64,000 nucleotides of DNA, taken from positions 1-64,000 of the forward strand of contig CALMJS010000008.1 in NCBI GenBank assembly GCA_937864535.1, written 5' to 3'. Every line of letters begins with the position of its first letter. Within the stretch, counting starts at the first letter, position 1. This document shows positions 17,605 to 26,531 of the stretch, one piece after another. This DNA is from an uncultured Paracoccaceae bacterium. Lineage in GTDB: Bacteria; Pseudomonadota; Alphaproteobacteria; Rhodobacterales; Rhodobacteraceae. The position numbers were made by a program, and so were the translations under genes. The notes under the pieces were generated by a model. That model was not told the origin of the DNA, ran no database searches, and was given only the letters and a program-made list of their open reading frames with translations.

Positions 17605-18279
17605 ATGCGTCGCATCCTGTTTCTGCTGACCTTTGGCCTGGGTGGCGTCGCTATCCTGCTGTCGCTCTGTTTCTGGCAGGTGCAGCGGTTGGATTGGAAA
17701 CGCGGTATCCTGGCCGAGATCGAGGCCAAGCTGGCAGAGCCAGAGGTGCCGCTGATGGTCGCGCCCGTGGCTGGCGTCGATGACTATCGCCCCGTGACCC
17801 TGACCGGCACCCCCTCTGGCCAAGAGTTGCACGTGCTGTCCTCTGGCACCGTCGCGGGAACGGGCTATCGCGTGATTTCCCGTTGGCTGACCGATGACGG
17901 GCGTGCGGTGATGGTCGATATGGGAGTTATGCCGCTCGATCTGGAAAACGCCGCGCCTGCGTTGGATGTTCAGACCATCAGTGGCAATATCGCGTGGCCT
18001 GATGATGCCGCTGCGTCCTCTCCGCCGCCCGATGCGAACCGGAACCTTTGGTATGCCCGCGATACCGATGCGATGGCAGCCGTTCTTCAGGCAGAGCCGT
18101 TTATGGTTGTTTTGCGGTCCTCCACCGCGCCGGACCCGCGTCTGGTCCCGGTGCCCGTTGACACCTCGGGGATTAAGAACGATCACCGCGAATACGCAAT
18201 CACCTGGTTCTTGCTGGCTGTTGTATGGGCCGCAATGACCGCCTATTTTATTTTCCGCCCCGCCGCCAAAAAGGACTGA
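17605..18279 (+). CDS. SURF1 family oxidase assembly protein
   Basis: A 224-residue protein with a transmembrane helix at each end (about 5-22 and 198-218) and a periplasmic domain between, the SURF1 topology. Conserved features are LCFWQVQRLDWKRGIL at the N-terminus, YRPVTLTGTPSGQELHV, and the ending NDHREYAITWFLLAV. SURF1 helps insert heme a into subunit I. The gene is separated from ctaE by a hairpin and from thrC by 3 bases. Confidence 0.94.
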   Translation: MRRILFLLTFGLGGVAILLSLCFWQVQRLDWKRGILAEIEAKLAEPEVPLMVAPVAGVDDYRPVTLTGTPSGQELHVLSSGTVAGTGYRVISRWLTDDGRAVMVDMGVMPLDLENAAPALDVQTISGNIAWPDDAAASSPPPDANRNLWYARDTDAMAAVLQAEPFMVVLRSSTAPDPRLVPVPVDTSGIKNDHREYAITWFLLAVVWAAMTAYFIFRPAAKKD

Positions 18280-18282
18280 CCG

Positions 18283-19671
18283 ATGCGCTATATTTCGACC
18301 CGTGGAACGGCCCCTGTTTTGACCTTTGAAGAGGCCATGATGACCGGGCTGGCGCGCGACGGCGGCCTCTACGTGCCCGAGAGCTTTCCACAGTTTAGCG
18401 CCGATGACATCGCGTCCATGGCTGGGCTGACCTATGAGGACATCGCCTTTCGCGTGATGAAGCCGTTTATCGGCGAGACCTTTACCGACCAAGAGTTCAA
18501 GTCTCTGATCGCCAAGGCCTATGCAGGGTTCGGCCATGCTGCCCGCGCGCCGCTGGTGCAACTGGCTCCGAACCATTTTCTGCTGGAATTGTTCCACGGT
18601 CCGACCTTGGCGTTCAAGGATTTCGCCATGCAGCTCATCGGCCAGATGATGCAAGCCGCGCTGGCGCGGTCGGGCAAGCGGATCACCATTGTGGGCGCGA
18701 CCTCGGGCGATACCGGATCGGCGGCGATGGAGGCCTTCCGCGGGCTGTCGAATGTCGATGTGTTCATCCTCTTCCCGCATGGCCGGGTGTCCGAGGTCCA
18801 GCGTCGTCAAATGACCACGCCCGCCGATGCCAATGTGCATGCGCTGGCGGTCGATGGGGATTTTGACGACTGTCAGGCCGCGCTCAAGGATATGTTCAAC
18901 GACTTCGACTTCCGCGATGAGGTCCATCTGGCGGGGGTGAACTCGATCAACTGGGGCCGCGTTTTGGCGCAGGTCGTCTATTTCTTCTCTTCGGCGGTCT
19001 CGCTGGGCGCACCGCATCGCAAGGTGTCGTTTACCGTCCCGACGGGCAATTTCGGCGATATTTTCGCCGGTTATGTCGCCAAGAAGATGGGTCTGCCGAT
19101 TGAACGGCTGGTGGTCGCGACCAACCAGAACGACATCTTGCATCGTACCCTCGAAACCGGTGTCCAGCAAAAGCAGGGCGTGACCCCGTCGATCAGCCCG
19201 TCGATGGACATTCAGGTGTCGTCGAATTTCGAGCGGGCGCTGTTTGATGCCTACGGTCGCGACGGCGCTGTGACCGCGCAGGCGATGGCGGACCTCAAGG
19301 ACAAGGGCGTGTTCACGATTTCGCAGGGAGCCTATGATTTCCTGAAGGACACGTTCAACTCTGGCCGCGCTTCTGAGGAAGAAACGCTTGCCACAATCGG
19401 CGGGCAATTGGATATCTGCGGCGAATTGCTTTGCCCGCATTCGGCCGTTGGTGTCAAAGTAGCACAGGACTTCCTGGGCGAAACCCCGATGATTACGCTT
19501 GCTACCGCACATCCGGCCAAGTTCCCCGATGCCGTCGAACAGGCTTCGGGCATCCGTCCGCCTCTTCCCCCGCGCATGGCTGATCTATATGACCGTGACG
19601 AACGGGTGACGCGGGTTGCCAATGATCTACCGGCCATTCAGGCCATTATTCGGGAGCGTCGCGCGCAGTGA
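18283..19671 (+). CDS. thrC: Threonine synthase
   Basis: A 462-residue PLP enzyme converting O-phosphohomoserine to threonine. Lys112 in GPTLAFKDFAMQ is the Schiff-base lysine. GATSGDTGSAAMEA is the phosphate-binding loop, and MRYISTRG is the usual N-terminus of the proteobacterial class. It starts 3 bases after SURF1. Its stop overlaps the M16 peptidase GTG start (GTGA), so thrC, the peptidase and the acetyltransferase probably form one unit. Confidence 0.96.
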   Translation: MRYISTRGTAPVLTFEEAMMTGLARDGGLYVPESFPQFSADDIASMAGLTYEDIAFRVMKPFIGETFTDQEFKSLIAKAYAGFGHAARAPLVQLAPNHFLLELFHGPTLAFKDFAMQLIGQMMQAALARSGKRITIVGATSGDTGSAAMEAFRGLSNVDVFILFPHGRVSEVQRRQMTTPADANVHALAVDGDFDDCQAALKDMFNDFDFRDEVHLAGVNSINWGRVLAQVVYFFSSAVSLGAPHRKVSFTVPTGNFGDIFAGYVAKKMGLPIERLVVATNQNDILHRTLETGVQQKQGVTPSISPSMDIQVSSNFERALFDAYGRDGAVTAQAMADLKDKGVFTISQGAYDFLKDTFNSGRASEEETLATIGGQLDICGELLCPHSAVGVKVAQDFLGETPMITLATAHPAKFPDAVEQASGIRPPLPPRMADLYDRDERVTRVANDLPAIQAIIRERRAQ

Positions 19672-20933
19672 CCATTCGCACTCACACTCTGCCGAACGGC
19701 TTTCGTATTGCGACCGAAGAGATGCCCGGTCTGAAGTCAGCCTCAGTCGGTGTCTGGGTCATGGCAGGGGCCCGCAATGAGCGGGTCGAGCAGAACGGAA
19801 TTGCGCATTTCCTTGAACATATGGCGTTCAAGGGCACCAAGCGTCGCACGGCATTGCAAATCGCCGAGGCGATCGAAGATGTGGGCGGCTATATCAACGC
19901 CTACACCAGCCGCGAGGCGACGGCCTATTACGCGCGGGTTCTGGAACAGGATGTGGCGCTGGGGCTCGATATCATTGGCGATATCCTGATCAATCCGGTG
20001 TTCAATCCGGCGGATATCGACGTTGAACGGCATGTCATCTTGCAAGAAATCGGGCTGGCCTATGACACGCCGGACGATATCGTATTCGACTGGCTGCAAG
20101 AGGCTGCCTATCCCGACCAACCCATCGGCCGCACCATTCTGGGGCCCACTGAACGGGTGTCTGCCTTTGGCGGTGACGACCTGCGCTTGTTCATGGGCGA
20201 AAACTATGCGCCCGAGAACATGGTGCTGGCGGCGGCAGGGGCGGTGGATCACGACGCTATCGTCGCGCAGGCGATCGAGATTTTTGGCGGGCTGTCCCGT
20301 CGGTCCTCGGTGATCCCCTATTTGCCGGCGCGGTTCACGGGCGGCGAAAAGCGCGAGCTGAAAAAGCTCGAGCAGGTTCATTTCACGCTCGGGTTTGAAG
20401 GGCCGGACTATCTGAGCGACGACATTTACACGGCGCAGATCTATTCGTCGGCCCTGGGTGGCGGGATTTCCAGCCGCCTGTTCCAGGAGATCCGGGAAAA
20501 CCGGGGGCTGTGCTATTCGATCTTTGCCCAGACCGGCGCCTATGCCGACACCGGCATGATGACGATCTATGCAGGGACCTCGTCTCAGGATATCGCGCAA
20601 CTGGTGTCGCTGACCGTGGACGAGCTCAAGCGCGCCGCCGATGACATGTCCGAGGCAGAGGTTGCCCGCGCCCGTGCCCAGATGAAGGCCGGTTTGCTGA
20701 TGGGGCTCGAGAGCCCGTCGAGTCGCGCCGAACGGTTGTCCCACATGATCCATAGCAAGGGCCGGATCATTGATCTGGAGGAAACCATTGCGCTGATCGA
20801 CGATGTGTCGGTGCAAAAAGTTCGCGATTTTGCCGCGCAGATGGCGGGCGGCGCTGAAATGGCCCTCGCGATTTATGGTCCCGGACAGAAGTCTCCTGAT
20901 CTGGGGGCGATCAAGGCACGGTTGGCAGCCTGA
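19668..20933 (+). CDS. M16 family zinc peptidase (processing-peptidase-like)
   Basis: A 421-residue protein with the inverted zinc motif HFLEH at residues 47-51 (His47, Glu50, His51), plus the downstream glutamate in ATAYYARVLEQDVALG. The C-terminal half has the second M16 fold with GGGISSRLFQEIRENRGLCYSI. It resembles the mitochondrial processing peptidase beta subunit, whose ancestry lies in this group. The bacterial function is unsettled. The start is GTG, coupled to thrC. Confidence 0.93.
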   Translation: MTIRTHTLPNGFRIATEEMPGLKSASVGVWVMAGARNERVEQNGIAHFLEHMAFKGTKRRTALQIAEAIEDVGGYINAYTSREATAYYARVLEQDVALGLDIIGDILINPVFNPADIDVERHVILQEIGLAYDTPDDIVFDWLQEAAYPDQPIGRTILGPTERVSAFGGDDLRLFMGENYAPENMVLAAAGAVDHDAIVAQAIEIFGGLSRRSSVIPYLPARFTGGEKRELKKLEQVHFTLGFEGPDYLSDDIYTAQIYSSALGGGISSRLFQEIRENRGLCYSIFAQTGAYADTGMMTIYAGTSSQDIAQLVSLTVDELKRAADDMSEAEVARARAQMKAGLLMGLESPSSRAERLSHMIHSKGRIIDLEETIALIDDVSVQKVRDFAAQMAGGAEMALAIYGPGQKSPDLGAIKARLAA

Positions 20934-21517
20934 TGCTTGGGCGGCGGCGTAAGGTACGGCTCGAAACCGAGCGGTTGACCCTGCGACCGCCGGAGCATGG
21001 CGATTGGCGGGCTTGGGCTGACCTGCGCCATCAGAGCCGCGAGTTCCTGATTCCATGGGAGCCGACCTGGGCCGAGGATCACCTGTCGCGCAAGGCCTTT
21101 ACCAATCGGGTCTATTGGGCGCAGAGGTCGATCGCCACCGGAACAGCCGTGCCGCTGTTCCTGATCCGTCGCAGCGACCAGATGCTGATGGGAGCGATTA
21201 CCCTCGACAACATTCGCCGTGGTCCGGCCCAGTCCGGCACGACCGGGTATTGGATCGGGCAACCCTATGCGCGGCAGGGATATATGCGCGAAGCTGTCAT
21301 TGCGTTGGTCCACTACGCCTTTGTCGATCTGGACCTGAGCCGGATCGAGGCGGGGTGTTTGCCCGAAAACACGCCATCGCGCAAACTGCTGGAAAATTGT
21401 GGTTACAAGTACGAAGGCGTGGCGCAGAGCTATCTGCAGATCAACGGGCGTTGGCGCAGCCATGTGCTCTATGCGAGTCTGCGCGCGGATCGTCGCGGGA
21501 AAACCGATGTAGGATAG
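20933..21517 (+). CDS. GNAT N-acetyltransferase, RimJ-like
   Basis: A 194-residue GNAT protein of the RimJ/RimL type (ETERLTLRPPEHGDWRAWADLR, then YWIGQPYARQGYMREA for acetyl-CoA binding, then ENTPSRKLLENCGYKYEG). These enzymes acetylate N-termini of ribosomal proteins or other small substrates. The ATG overlaps the peptidase stop (TGATG). The stop codon is immediately followed by a GC hairpin repeat. Confidence 0.88.
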   Translation: MLGRRRKVRLETERLTLRPPEHGDWRAWADLRHQSREFLIPWEPTWAEDHLSRKAFTNRVYWAQRSIATGTAVPLFLIRRSDQMLMGAITLDNIRRGPAQSGTTGYWIGQPYARQGYMREAVIALVHYAFVDLDLSRIEAGCLPENTPSRKLLENCGYKYEGVAQSYLQINGRWRSHVLYASLRADRRGKTDVG

Positions 21518-21581
21518 GGGGCTCTGCCCCCTCGGCCCGATGGGCCTCCCCCCGGGATATTTTTGGCACAAAGGCAAGGGT
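21517..21581 (+). repeat. Rhodobacterales-type intergenic hairpin repeat
   Basis: Two hairpins sit back to back: GGGGGC-TCT-GCCCCC (21517-21531) and GGCCC-GAT-GGGCC (21534-21546). A run of C and GGGATATTTTTGGCACAAAGG follow. From memory, this arrangement (GC hairpins ending GATATTTTTGG-ACAAAG) recurs between genes in many Rhodobacter/Roseobacter genomes. It probably acts as a terminator-like element. No second copy was noticed in this window. Confidence 0.6.
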
Positions 21582-22991
21582 ATGGTTCAGAGCGTTGACG
21601 ACAAATTCGTTGCTGGTTTGGTGGCCTCTCATGGAGAGACTTTGCTGCGCGAGAGCAGCGCCGGCTATTTGACCGAGCCGCGCGGCCGCTGGAAGGGGCA
21701 AGGGGTCGTTGTGGCCCCGCGTACAACCCAAGAAGTTGCGGATATTGTCCGTCAATGTGCGGCTGCCGACGTCGGGATCGTTCCCTACGCGGGAGGGACG
21801 GGGCTGGTTTCGGGGCAGATCAAGGGCGATGGGGCTGTACCGTTGGTGGTCAGTCTAGAGCGGATGACCGCGATCCGCGCGGTTTATCCGGATGAAAACG
21901 TGCTGGTTTGTGACGCTGGCTGTATCTTGGCACAGGTCCAAGAGGCTGCCGAGGCTGCCGGGCGGATGTTCCCACTGTCACTCGCCTCTGAAGGGACGGC
22001 GCGGATCGGCGGGTTGCTCGGGACCAATGCGGGCGGGGTCAATGTCCTGCGCTATGGCAATGCGCGGGCACAGGTTCTGGGTCTGGAGGTCGTGACAGCG
22101 CAGGGGCAGATCTGGCACGGGCTGACACGTCTGCGAAAGGATAACACCGGCTATGATCTGCGCGATCTGATGATCGGCTCCGAGGGGACCTTGGGCATCA
22201 TTACTGCGGCGGCTCTGAAACTGGTGCCGCGCCCGGCGATCGAGGCGGCCGCGCTATTGGTTGTGCCGTCGCCGCGGGCTGCTCTCGATCTGCTATCGCT
22301 GGCGCAGGGACAGATTGGCGAGGGGATTTCCGCTTTTGAACTCATCCATCGGCAAGGTTGGGAGTTTCTGGCCGAAACCGGTGTGCCGCATGCCAAACCG
22401 TTTGGCGAAATTCCGGAGTGGTCAGTGTTGATCGATCTGGGGCTGGGAGCAGGGCAGTCGCCGCAGGCCGCGCTGGAACATCTGTTTGAGGTTGCGCTGG
22501 ACGCGGGGCTGGTGAGTGATGGGGTCATTGCCCAATCCGAGGCCCAGCGGCAGGCGTTCTGGTCGATCCGTGAAAGCATCCCGGAGGGTAACAAACGCAT
22601 CGGATCGATTTCTTCGCATGATATCGGGATTCCGCTCTCTCGCATTCCGGAGTTTATCGACGTGGCTCCGGCAGAATTGGCCAAGGTTGCCGATGTGCGG
22701 ATCAACTGCTTTGGCCATTTGGGCGATGGCAACCTGCACTACAACGTGTTTCCGGCAAAGGGTCGCGACCGCAAGGACTATGACCATGTCAAAGCAGCGG
22801 TGCAGGAGGTCATTCACGACCTCGTGGTTCAGTTCGAGGGGTCGATCAGTGCGGAACATGGCATTGGCCGCCACAAGGTTGCGGATCTGGAGCGTTATGC
22901 CGATCCGCAAAAACTGGTGATGATGCGGGCGATCAAGGCCGCCTTGGACCCGCAGGGGATCATGAATCCGGGGGCTGTTCTGGCGGTTTGA
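21582..22991 (+). CDS. FAD-linked 2-hydroxyacid dehydrogenase (GlcD/D2HGDH-like)
   Basis: A 469-residue flavoprotein. The FAD-binding PCMH domain (about 40-215) contains PYAGGTGLVSGQ, the C-terminal oxidase domain has the metal-site motif HLGDGNLHYN, and the end has SAEHGIGRHK. This pattern fits D-2-hydroxyglutarate dehydrogenase, D-lactate dehydrogenase and GlcD; the substrate cannot be fixed. Without glcE/glcF neighbours, a stand-alone D-2-hydroxyacid dehydrogenase is likely. I chose the ATG at 21582, because an ATG at 21540 lies inside the hairpin repeat. Confidence 0.88.
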   Translation: MVQSVDDKFVAGLVASHGETLLRESSAGYLTEPRGRWKGQGVVVAPRTTQEVADIVRQCAAADVGIVPYAGGTGLVSGQIKGDGAVPLVVSLERMTAIRAVYPDENVLVCDAGCILAQVQEAAEAAGRMFPLSLASEGTARIGGLLGTNAGGVNVLRYGNARAQVLGLEVVTAQGQIWHGLTRLRKDNTGYDLRDLMIGSEGTLGIITAAALKLVPRPAIEAAALLVVPSPRAALDLLSLAQGQIGEGISAFELIHRQGWEFLAETGVPHAKPFGEIPEWSVLIDLGLGAGQSPQAALEHLFEVALDAGLVSDGVIAQSEAQRQAFWSIRESIPEGNKRIGSISSHDIGIPLSRIPEFIDVAPAELAKVADVRINCFGHLGDGNLHYNVFPAKGRDRKDYDHVKAAVQEVIHDLVVQFEGSISAEHGIGRHKVADLERYADPQKLVMMRAIKAALDPQGIMNPGAVLAV

Positions 22992-23522
22992 TCAGTGACC
23001 TGAAAAATCGCACAGGCAATGCACAAAAAGCCCGAGCTCGGTCAGAACACTACGACCTCCAAGGTCAGGCAGATCGACCACAAAGGCGGTTCCGGCTACC
23101 TCGGCCCCGAGGCGTTCGATCAATTTGACGCCCGCGCGGGCGGTGCCTCCGGTTGCCAGAAGATCGTCAACCAAGAGGACCCGCTCGCCAGCCTCTAGCG
23201 CGTCCTGATGAATTTCGACGGTCGCCTGACCGTATTCGAGGCTATAGTCCTGCGCATAGGTCGCGGCAGGCAATTTGCCCTTTTTGCGGATCGGGACAAA
23301 GCCGACGCCAAGCTGATGCGCGACCGCGCCGCCCAGAATAAAGCCGCGTGCCTCGAGGCCAACGACCTTGTCGATGCGTTGATCCAGAAACGGATAGATC
23401 AGCTGATCGACAGCCATCCGGAACCCGCGCGGGTCCGCGAAAAGCGTTGTGACATCGCGGAACATGATCCCCTCGTTCGGGAAATCGGGGATGGTGCGGA
23501 TGTAGTCTTGGACGGGTTTCAT
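22992..23522 (-). CDS. apt: Adenine phosphoribosyltransferase
   Basis: A 176-residue type I phosphoribosyltransferase that makes AMP from adenine and PRPP. The PRPP loop is [14 protein letters not shown] (around 121-134), and [12 protein letters not shown] with the flexible RKKGKLP segment are typical of Apt. It lies 33 bases downstream of mtnP on the same strand, so adenine freed from methylthioadenosine is salvaged by the next gene. Its stop abuts the stop of the convergent flavoprotein gene. Confidence 0.97.
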   Translation of the reverse strand: MKPVQDYIRTIPDFPNEGIMFRDVTTLFADPRGFRMAVDQLIYPFLDQRIDKVVGLEARGFILGGAVAHQLGVGFVPIRKKGKLPAATYAQDYSLEYGQATVEIHQDALEAGERVLLVDDLLATGGTARAGVKLIERLGAEVAGTAFVVDLPDLGGRSVLTELGLFVHCLCDFSGH

Positions 23523-23555
23523 CGGCGGGACTCTGTTTTTGGCACTGCTGCCGGA

Positions 23556-24428
23556 TTACGCGGTCAAGACGCGGCCGGCAATGGTTCGGAGCTGTTCTAT
23601 CATCAACGGGTCCCTCTTGTCCGGGGCAGTCATGATCGCAAATTCGAGCGCACGATCGCAGCCGCAGGGGCAGGGCAACCGATCCGGCTGGAGCAGCCGG
23701 GGGAGGGCGGCGACCGTCTGTTTGGCCTTGGCGGTGTTCCCATGCATGGTGCGGATGACATCCGCGACCTGAACCGCGCCGTGGTCCGGGTGCCAGCAAT
23801 CGTAGTCGGTGACCATCGCGATCGAGGCATAACACAGCTCTGCTTCGCGGGCGAGTTTCGCCTCTGGCATGTTGGTCATGCCGATCACATCGCAGCCCCA
23901 TGATTTGTACATCAGGCTCTCTGCCATCGAGGAGAACTGCGGTCCCTCCATCGCGAGGTAGGTCCCACCCCGATGAACCGTGACGCCGGTCGCGCGGGCG
24001 GCGGTTTCGATATGATCCATCAGTCGGGAACACGTCGGATGGGCCACGCTGACATGCGCGACGAGGCCGGGACCAAAAAACGATTTTTCTCGGGCAAAGG
24101 TGCGGTCGATGAATTGATCTACAACGACAAAATCGCCGGGGGCCATGTGGTCATGGAAACTGCCACAGGCGGACAGGCTGATGACATCCGTCACGCCGAC
24201 TTGCTTGAGCGCGGCTATATTGGCCCGATAGTTGATCGAGCTGGGCGTTTGCACATGCCCCCGACCGTGTCGCGGCAGGAAGACCATGTCTACGCCGTCA
24301 AGTTGACCTGTCAATACGGCATCGGATGGCGGCCCCCATGGCGTTTCGACCGGGATCCACTGACGTTCGGTCAATCCGTCGATATCATAGAGCCCCGATC
24401 CACCAATGATGCCGATTTTGGTCTTCAT
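23556..24428 (-). CDS. mtnP: S-methyl-5'-thioadenosine phosphorylase
   Basis: A 290-residue PNP-superfamily enzyme cleaving methylthioadenosine to adenine and methylthioribose-1-phosphate. IGIIGGSGLYDI at the N-terminus, FLPRHGRGH and the substrate-specificity segment GTYLAMEGPQFSSMAES fit the trimeric MTA phosphorylase class. It is the first gene of an mtnP-apt pair. The 226-base gap to the divergent SulP gene must hold both promoters. Confidence 0.95.
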   Translation of the reverse strand: MKTKIGIIGGSGLYDIDGLTERQWIPVETPWGPPSDAVLTGQLDGVDMVFLPRHGRGHVQTPSSINYRANIAALKQVGVTDVISLSACGSFHDHMAPGDFVVVDQFIDRTFAREKSFFGPGLVAHVSVAHPTCSRLMDHIETAARATGVTVHRGGTYLAMEGPQFSSMAESLMYKSWGCDVIGMTNMPEAKLAREAELCYASIAMVTDYDCWHPDHGAVQVADVIRTMHGNTAKAKQTVAALPRLLQPDRLPCPCGCDRALEFAIMTAPDKRDPLMIEQLRTIAGRVLTA

Positions 24429-24654
24429 GCCGTTGATTCCTTGTGGGTTTGCAGAGGCATGGTGGACCTGAACGGGTCAGAGATCAACACAACCTAAAGA
24501 AGATAATCTTTTGTCGGTTCTTAACTTTTCGGGTTTAGAGTCGGCGAGAGGATTGGAGGTAGATCAAGGTAACAACGGAAAAACAGCTTCGCGGGTTTCG
24601 TCCTGCGCCGTATCGGGTTAAGGGGTGTGCAAGCGAACAGGAACAGGAATTGAG

Positions 24655-26265
24655 ATGCCCGAGGTCTCTTTGGCGGCATTTGCGCGCCGTATTGCAATTG
24701 CCGATAAAAACGAACTGACGCCCGCGCAGATCAGGACCGACGTGCTGTCTGGCCTGACGGTTGCGCTTGCCCTCGTGCCAGAGGCGGTTGCCTTTGCCTT
24801 TGTGGCGCAGGTGCATCCGCTGGTCGGGCTCTACGCCGCGTTTATCATAGGGCTGGTGACGGCAGTGCTCGGCGGGCGACCGGGCATGATTTCTGGGGCA
24901 ACCGGGGCCTTGGCCGTGGTGATGGTCGCCTTGGTCGCCGAGCATGGGGTGGAATATCTGTTTGCGACGGTTGTGCTGATGGGCCTCATTCAGGTCACAG
25001 TCGGTTTGTTGCGCTGGGGGAAATTTATCCGCCTTGTGCCGCATCCTGTGATGCTTGGTTTTGTAAATGGTCTGGCGGTCGTGATTTTCCTCGCCCAGCT
25101 TGGTCAGTTCAAGGCGCCGGGGAGCGAGGCGACGGGGCAGGGGATGTCGGGCGCGGTCTGGCTCAGCGGGGCGCCGATGGTATGGATGCTGGCGCTCACC
25201 GGCCTGACGATGCTGGTCATCTGGCTTTTGCCCAAGGTGACGACGGTCATCCCCGCCCCCTTGGCTGGAATTGTGATCACGGCGCTGATCGTTGTTGTCT
25301 TTGGCATTGATGTGCCCCGTGTGGGCGACATGGCCGAGATCCAGGGCGGTCTGCCGGTGTTCCACATCCCGATGGTTCCTCTCACGTTTGAAACACTGCA
25401 GATCATTTTGCCCTATGCGATCATTTGCGCGGCTGTCGGCCTGATCGAGAGCCTGCTGACGCTGAACCTTGTCGGCGAGATGACCGGCAAACGGGGCGGA
25501 GCCAGTCAGGAATGTATCGCGCAGGGGTCCGCGAACCTGATTGCCGGGTTTTTCGGAACCATGGGGGGCTGCGCGATGATCGGCCAGTCGATGATCAACG
25601 TCAAATCCGGTGGCCGGACCCGCGTTGCCGGTGTGACTGCCGCGCTGTTTTTGCTGGCCTTTATTGTTGTGGCCAGTCCGCTGATCGAACAGATTCCGCT
25701 GGCTGCGCTGGTCGGGGTGATGTTCATGGTGGTCATCGGGACCTTTGCCTGGAATAGCTTGCGCATCCTGACCAAGGTTCCGCTGACCGATGCCTTTGTC
25801 ATTATCCTTGTCACTGTTGTGACCGTGGCGACCGACCTCGCAACCGCTGTTGTGGTCGGGGTGATCGTTTCCGCGCTGTCCTACGCGTGGACCAATGCGC
25901 GACGCATCCACGCCAAGGTCTATACCACCCCGGAAGGTGCTAAAGTGTATCAGGTGCAGGGGCCGCTGTTCTTTGGGTCGACCGATGGCTTTAACGAACT
26001 GTTCGATCCCGCGACTGACCCCGCGCTCGTGATCGTGGATTTTGCGGACAGCCGCGTCGCCGATCAATCCGCGCTGCAAGCCATTGAGGCCGTCGCTGCC
26101 AAATATGAGGCGGAGGGCAAGCAGATTCAGTTGCGCCACCTGAGCCGGGACTGTCATCAGTTGCTCAAGAAAGCCGGGCATTTGATGATCGATAGCGACG
26201 ATGACCCCGATTATCAGATCGCCGTCGATTACAGCGTGCGCACCGGCATTTTGGGCAGTCACTAG
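24655..26265 (+). CDS. SulP family anion transporter
   Basis: A 536-residue protein with about ten to twelve transmembrane segments, the SulP signature region ALALVPEAVAFAFVA near the N-terminus, and GLIESLLTLNLVGEMTGKRG. A cytoplasmic STAS domain lies at about 430-536. Bacterial SulP proteins move sulfate, bicarbonate, C4-dicarboxylates or other anions, and the substrate here is unknown. I chose the ATG at 24655, which has AGGAA upstream. An intrinsic terminator follows. Confidence 0.9.
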   Translation: MPEVSLAAFARRIAIADKNELTPAQIRTDVLSGLTVALALVPEAVAFAFVAQVHPLVGLYAAFIIGLVTAVLGGRPGMISGATGALAVVMVALVAEHGVEYLFATVVLMGLIQVTVGLLRWGKFIRLVPHPVMLGFVNGLAVVIFLAQLGQFKAPGSEATGQGMSGAVWLSGAPMVWMLALTGLTMLVIWLLPKVTTVIPAPLAGIVITALIVVVFGIDVPRVGDMAEIQGGLPVFHIPMVPLTFETLQIILPYAIICAAVGLIESLLTLNLVGEMTGKRGGASQECIAQGSANLIAGFFGTMGGCAMIGQSMINVKSGGRTRVAGVTAALFLLAFIVVASPLIEQIPLAALVGVMFMVVIGTFAWNSLRILTKVPLTDAFVIILVTVVTVATDLATAVVVGVIVSALSYAWTNARRIHAKVYTTPEGAKVYQVQGPLFFGSTDGFNELFDPATDPALVIVDFADSRVADQSALQAIEAVAAKYEAEGKQIQLRHLSRDCHQLLKKAGHLMIDSDDDPDYQIAVDYSVRTGILGSH

Positions 26266-26300
26266 TCTGTCGGACTGGCCCGGGTGACAGTATTGGATCA

Positions 26301-26330
26301 AAGGGCGCGGCGCGAGTCGCGCCCTTTTTC
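26301..26330 (+). terminator. Terminator after the SulP gene
   Basis: AAGGGCGCG (26301-26309) pairs with CGCGCCCTT (26318-26326) and is followed by a T-run (TTTTTC). It insulates the sdh promoter region from the transporter gene. Confidence 0.85.
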
Positions 26331-26340
26331 TGACTAAAAC

Positions 26341-26418
26341 TGTAATGAATTACATTGTGATCACAGCGCAAATTCTTGTGATCACAATGCACTGTTTTAA
26401 CGATAACAGTGATATAAT
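26341..26418 (+). promoter_or_regulatory. sdh operon promoter with paired palindromic operators
   Basis: Two copies of the palindrome core TGTGATCACA lie at 26356-26365 and 26377-26386, with centres exactly 21 bases apart (two helical turns). A third dyad, TGTAAT-GA-ATTACA, is at 26341-26354. ACTGTT-N8-AACAGT at 26391-26410 spans the expected -35 area. A perfect -10 TATAAT (26413-26418) with TGA before it gives an extended -10. The regulator is unknown; the palindrome resembles a CRP/FNR-fold or GntR-type site. Confidence 0.65.
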
Positions 26419-26460
26419 TTCACGAAAATAAGGATAGGGCATGCGTGACAGCCGCCGGTT

Positions 26461-26484
26461 TTTCGGTCAAAACAGTCACCGAAA
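26461..26484 (+). other. Leader hairpin upstream of sdhC
   Basis: TTTCGGT (26461-26467) pairs with ACCGAAA (26478-26484), leaving a 10-base loop in the approximately 105-base leader of sdhC. It could affect message stability; it does not look like a known riboswitch. Confidence 0.4.
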
Positions 26485-26531
26485 GCCCTATCCTGTCAGA
26501 GATCGGGGCCGAACCGATAGAGGGGACCGTC

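Noticed and set aside
16738-19512. A 924-residue minus-strand ORF opposite ctaE, SURF1 and thrC
   Set aside because: It lies antisense to three clear genes; its His/Arg/Gly-rich, low-complexity sequence is the shadow of GC-rich codons and matches no protein family I know.
24535-26301. A 588-residue minus-strand ORF opposite the SulP gene
   Set aside because: Antisense shadow of a clear transporter gene, rich in His, Asp, Gln and Arg with no domain.
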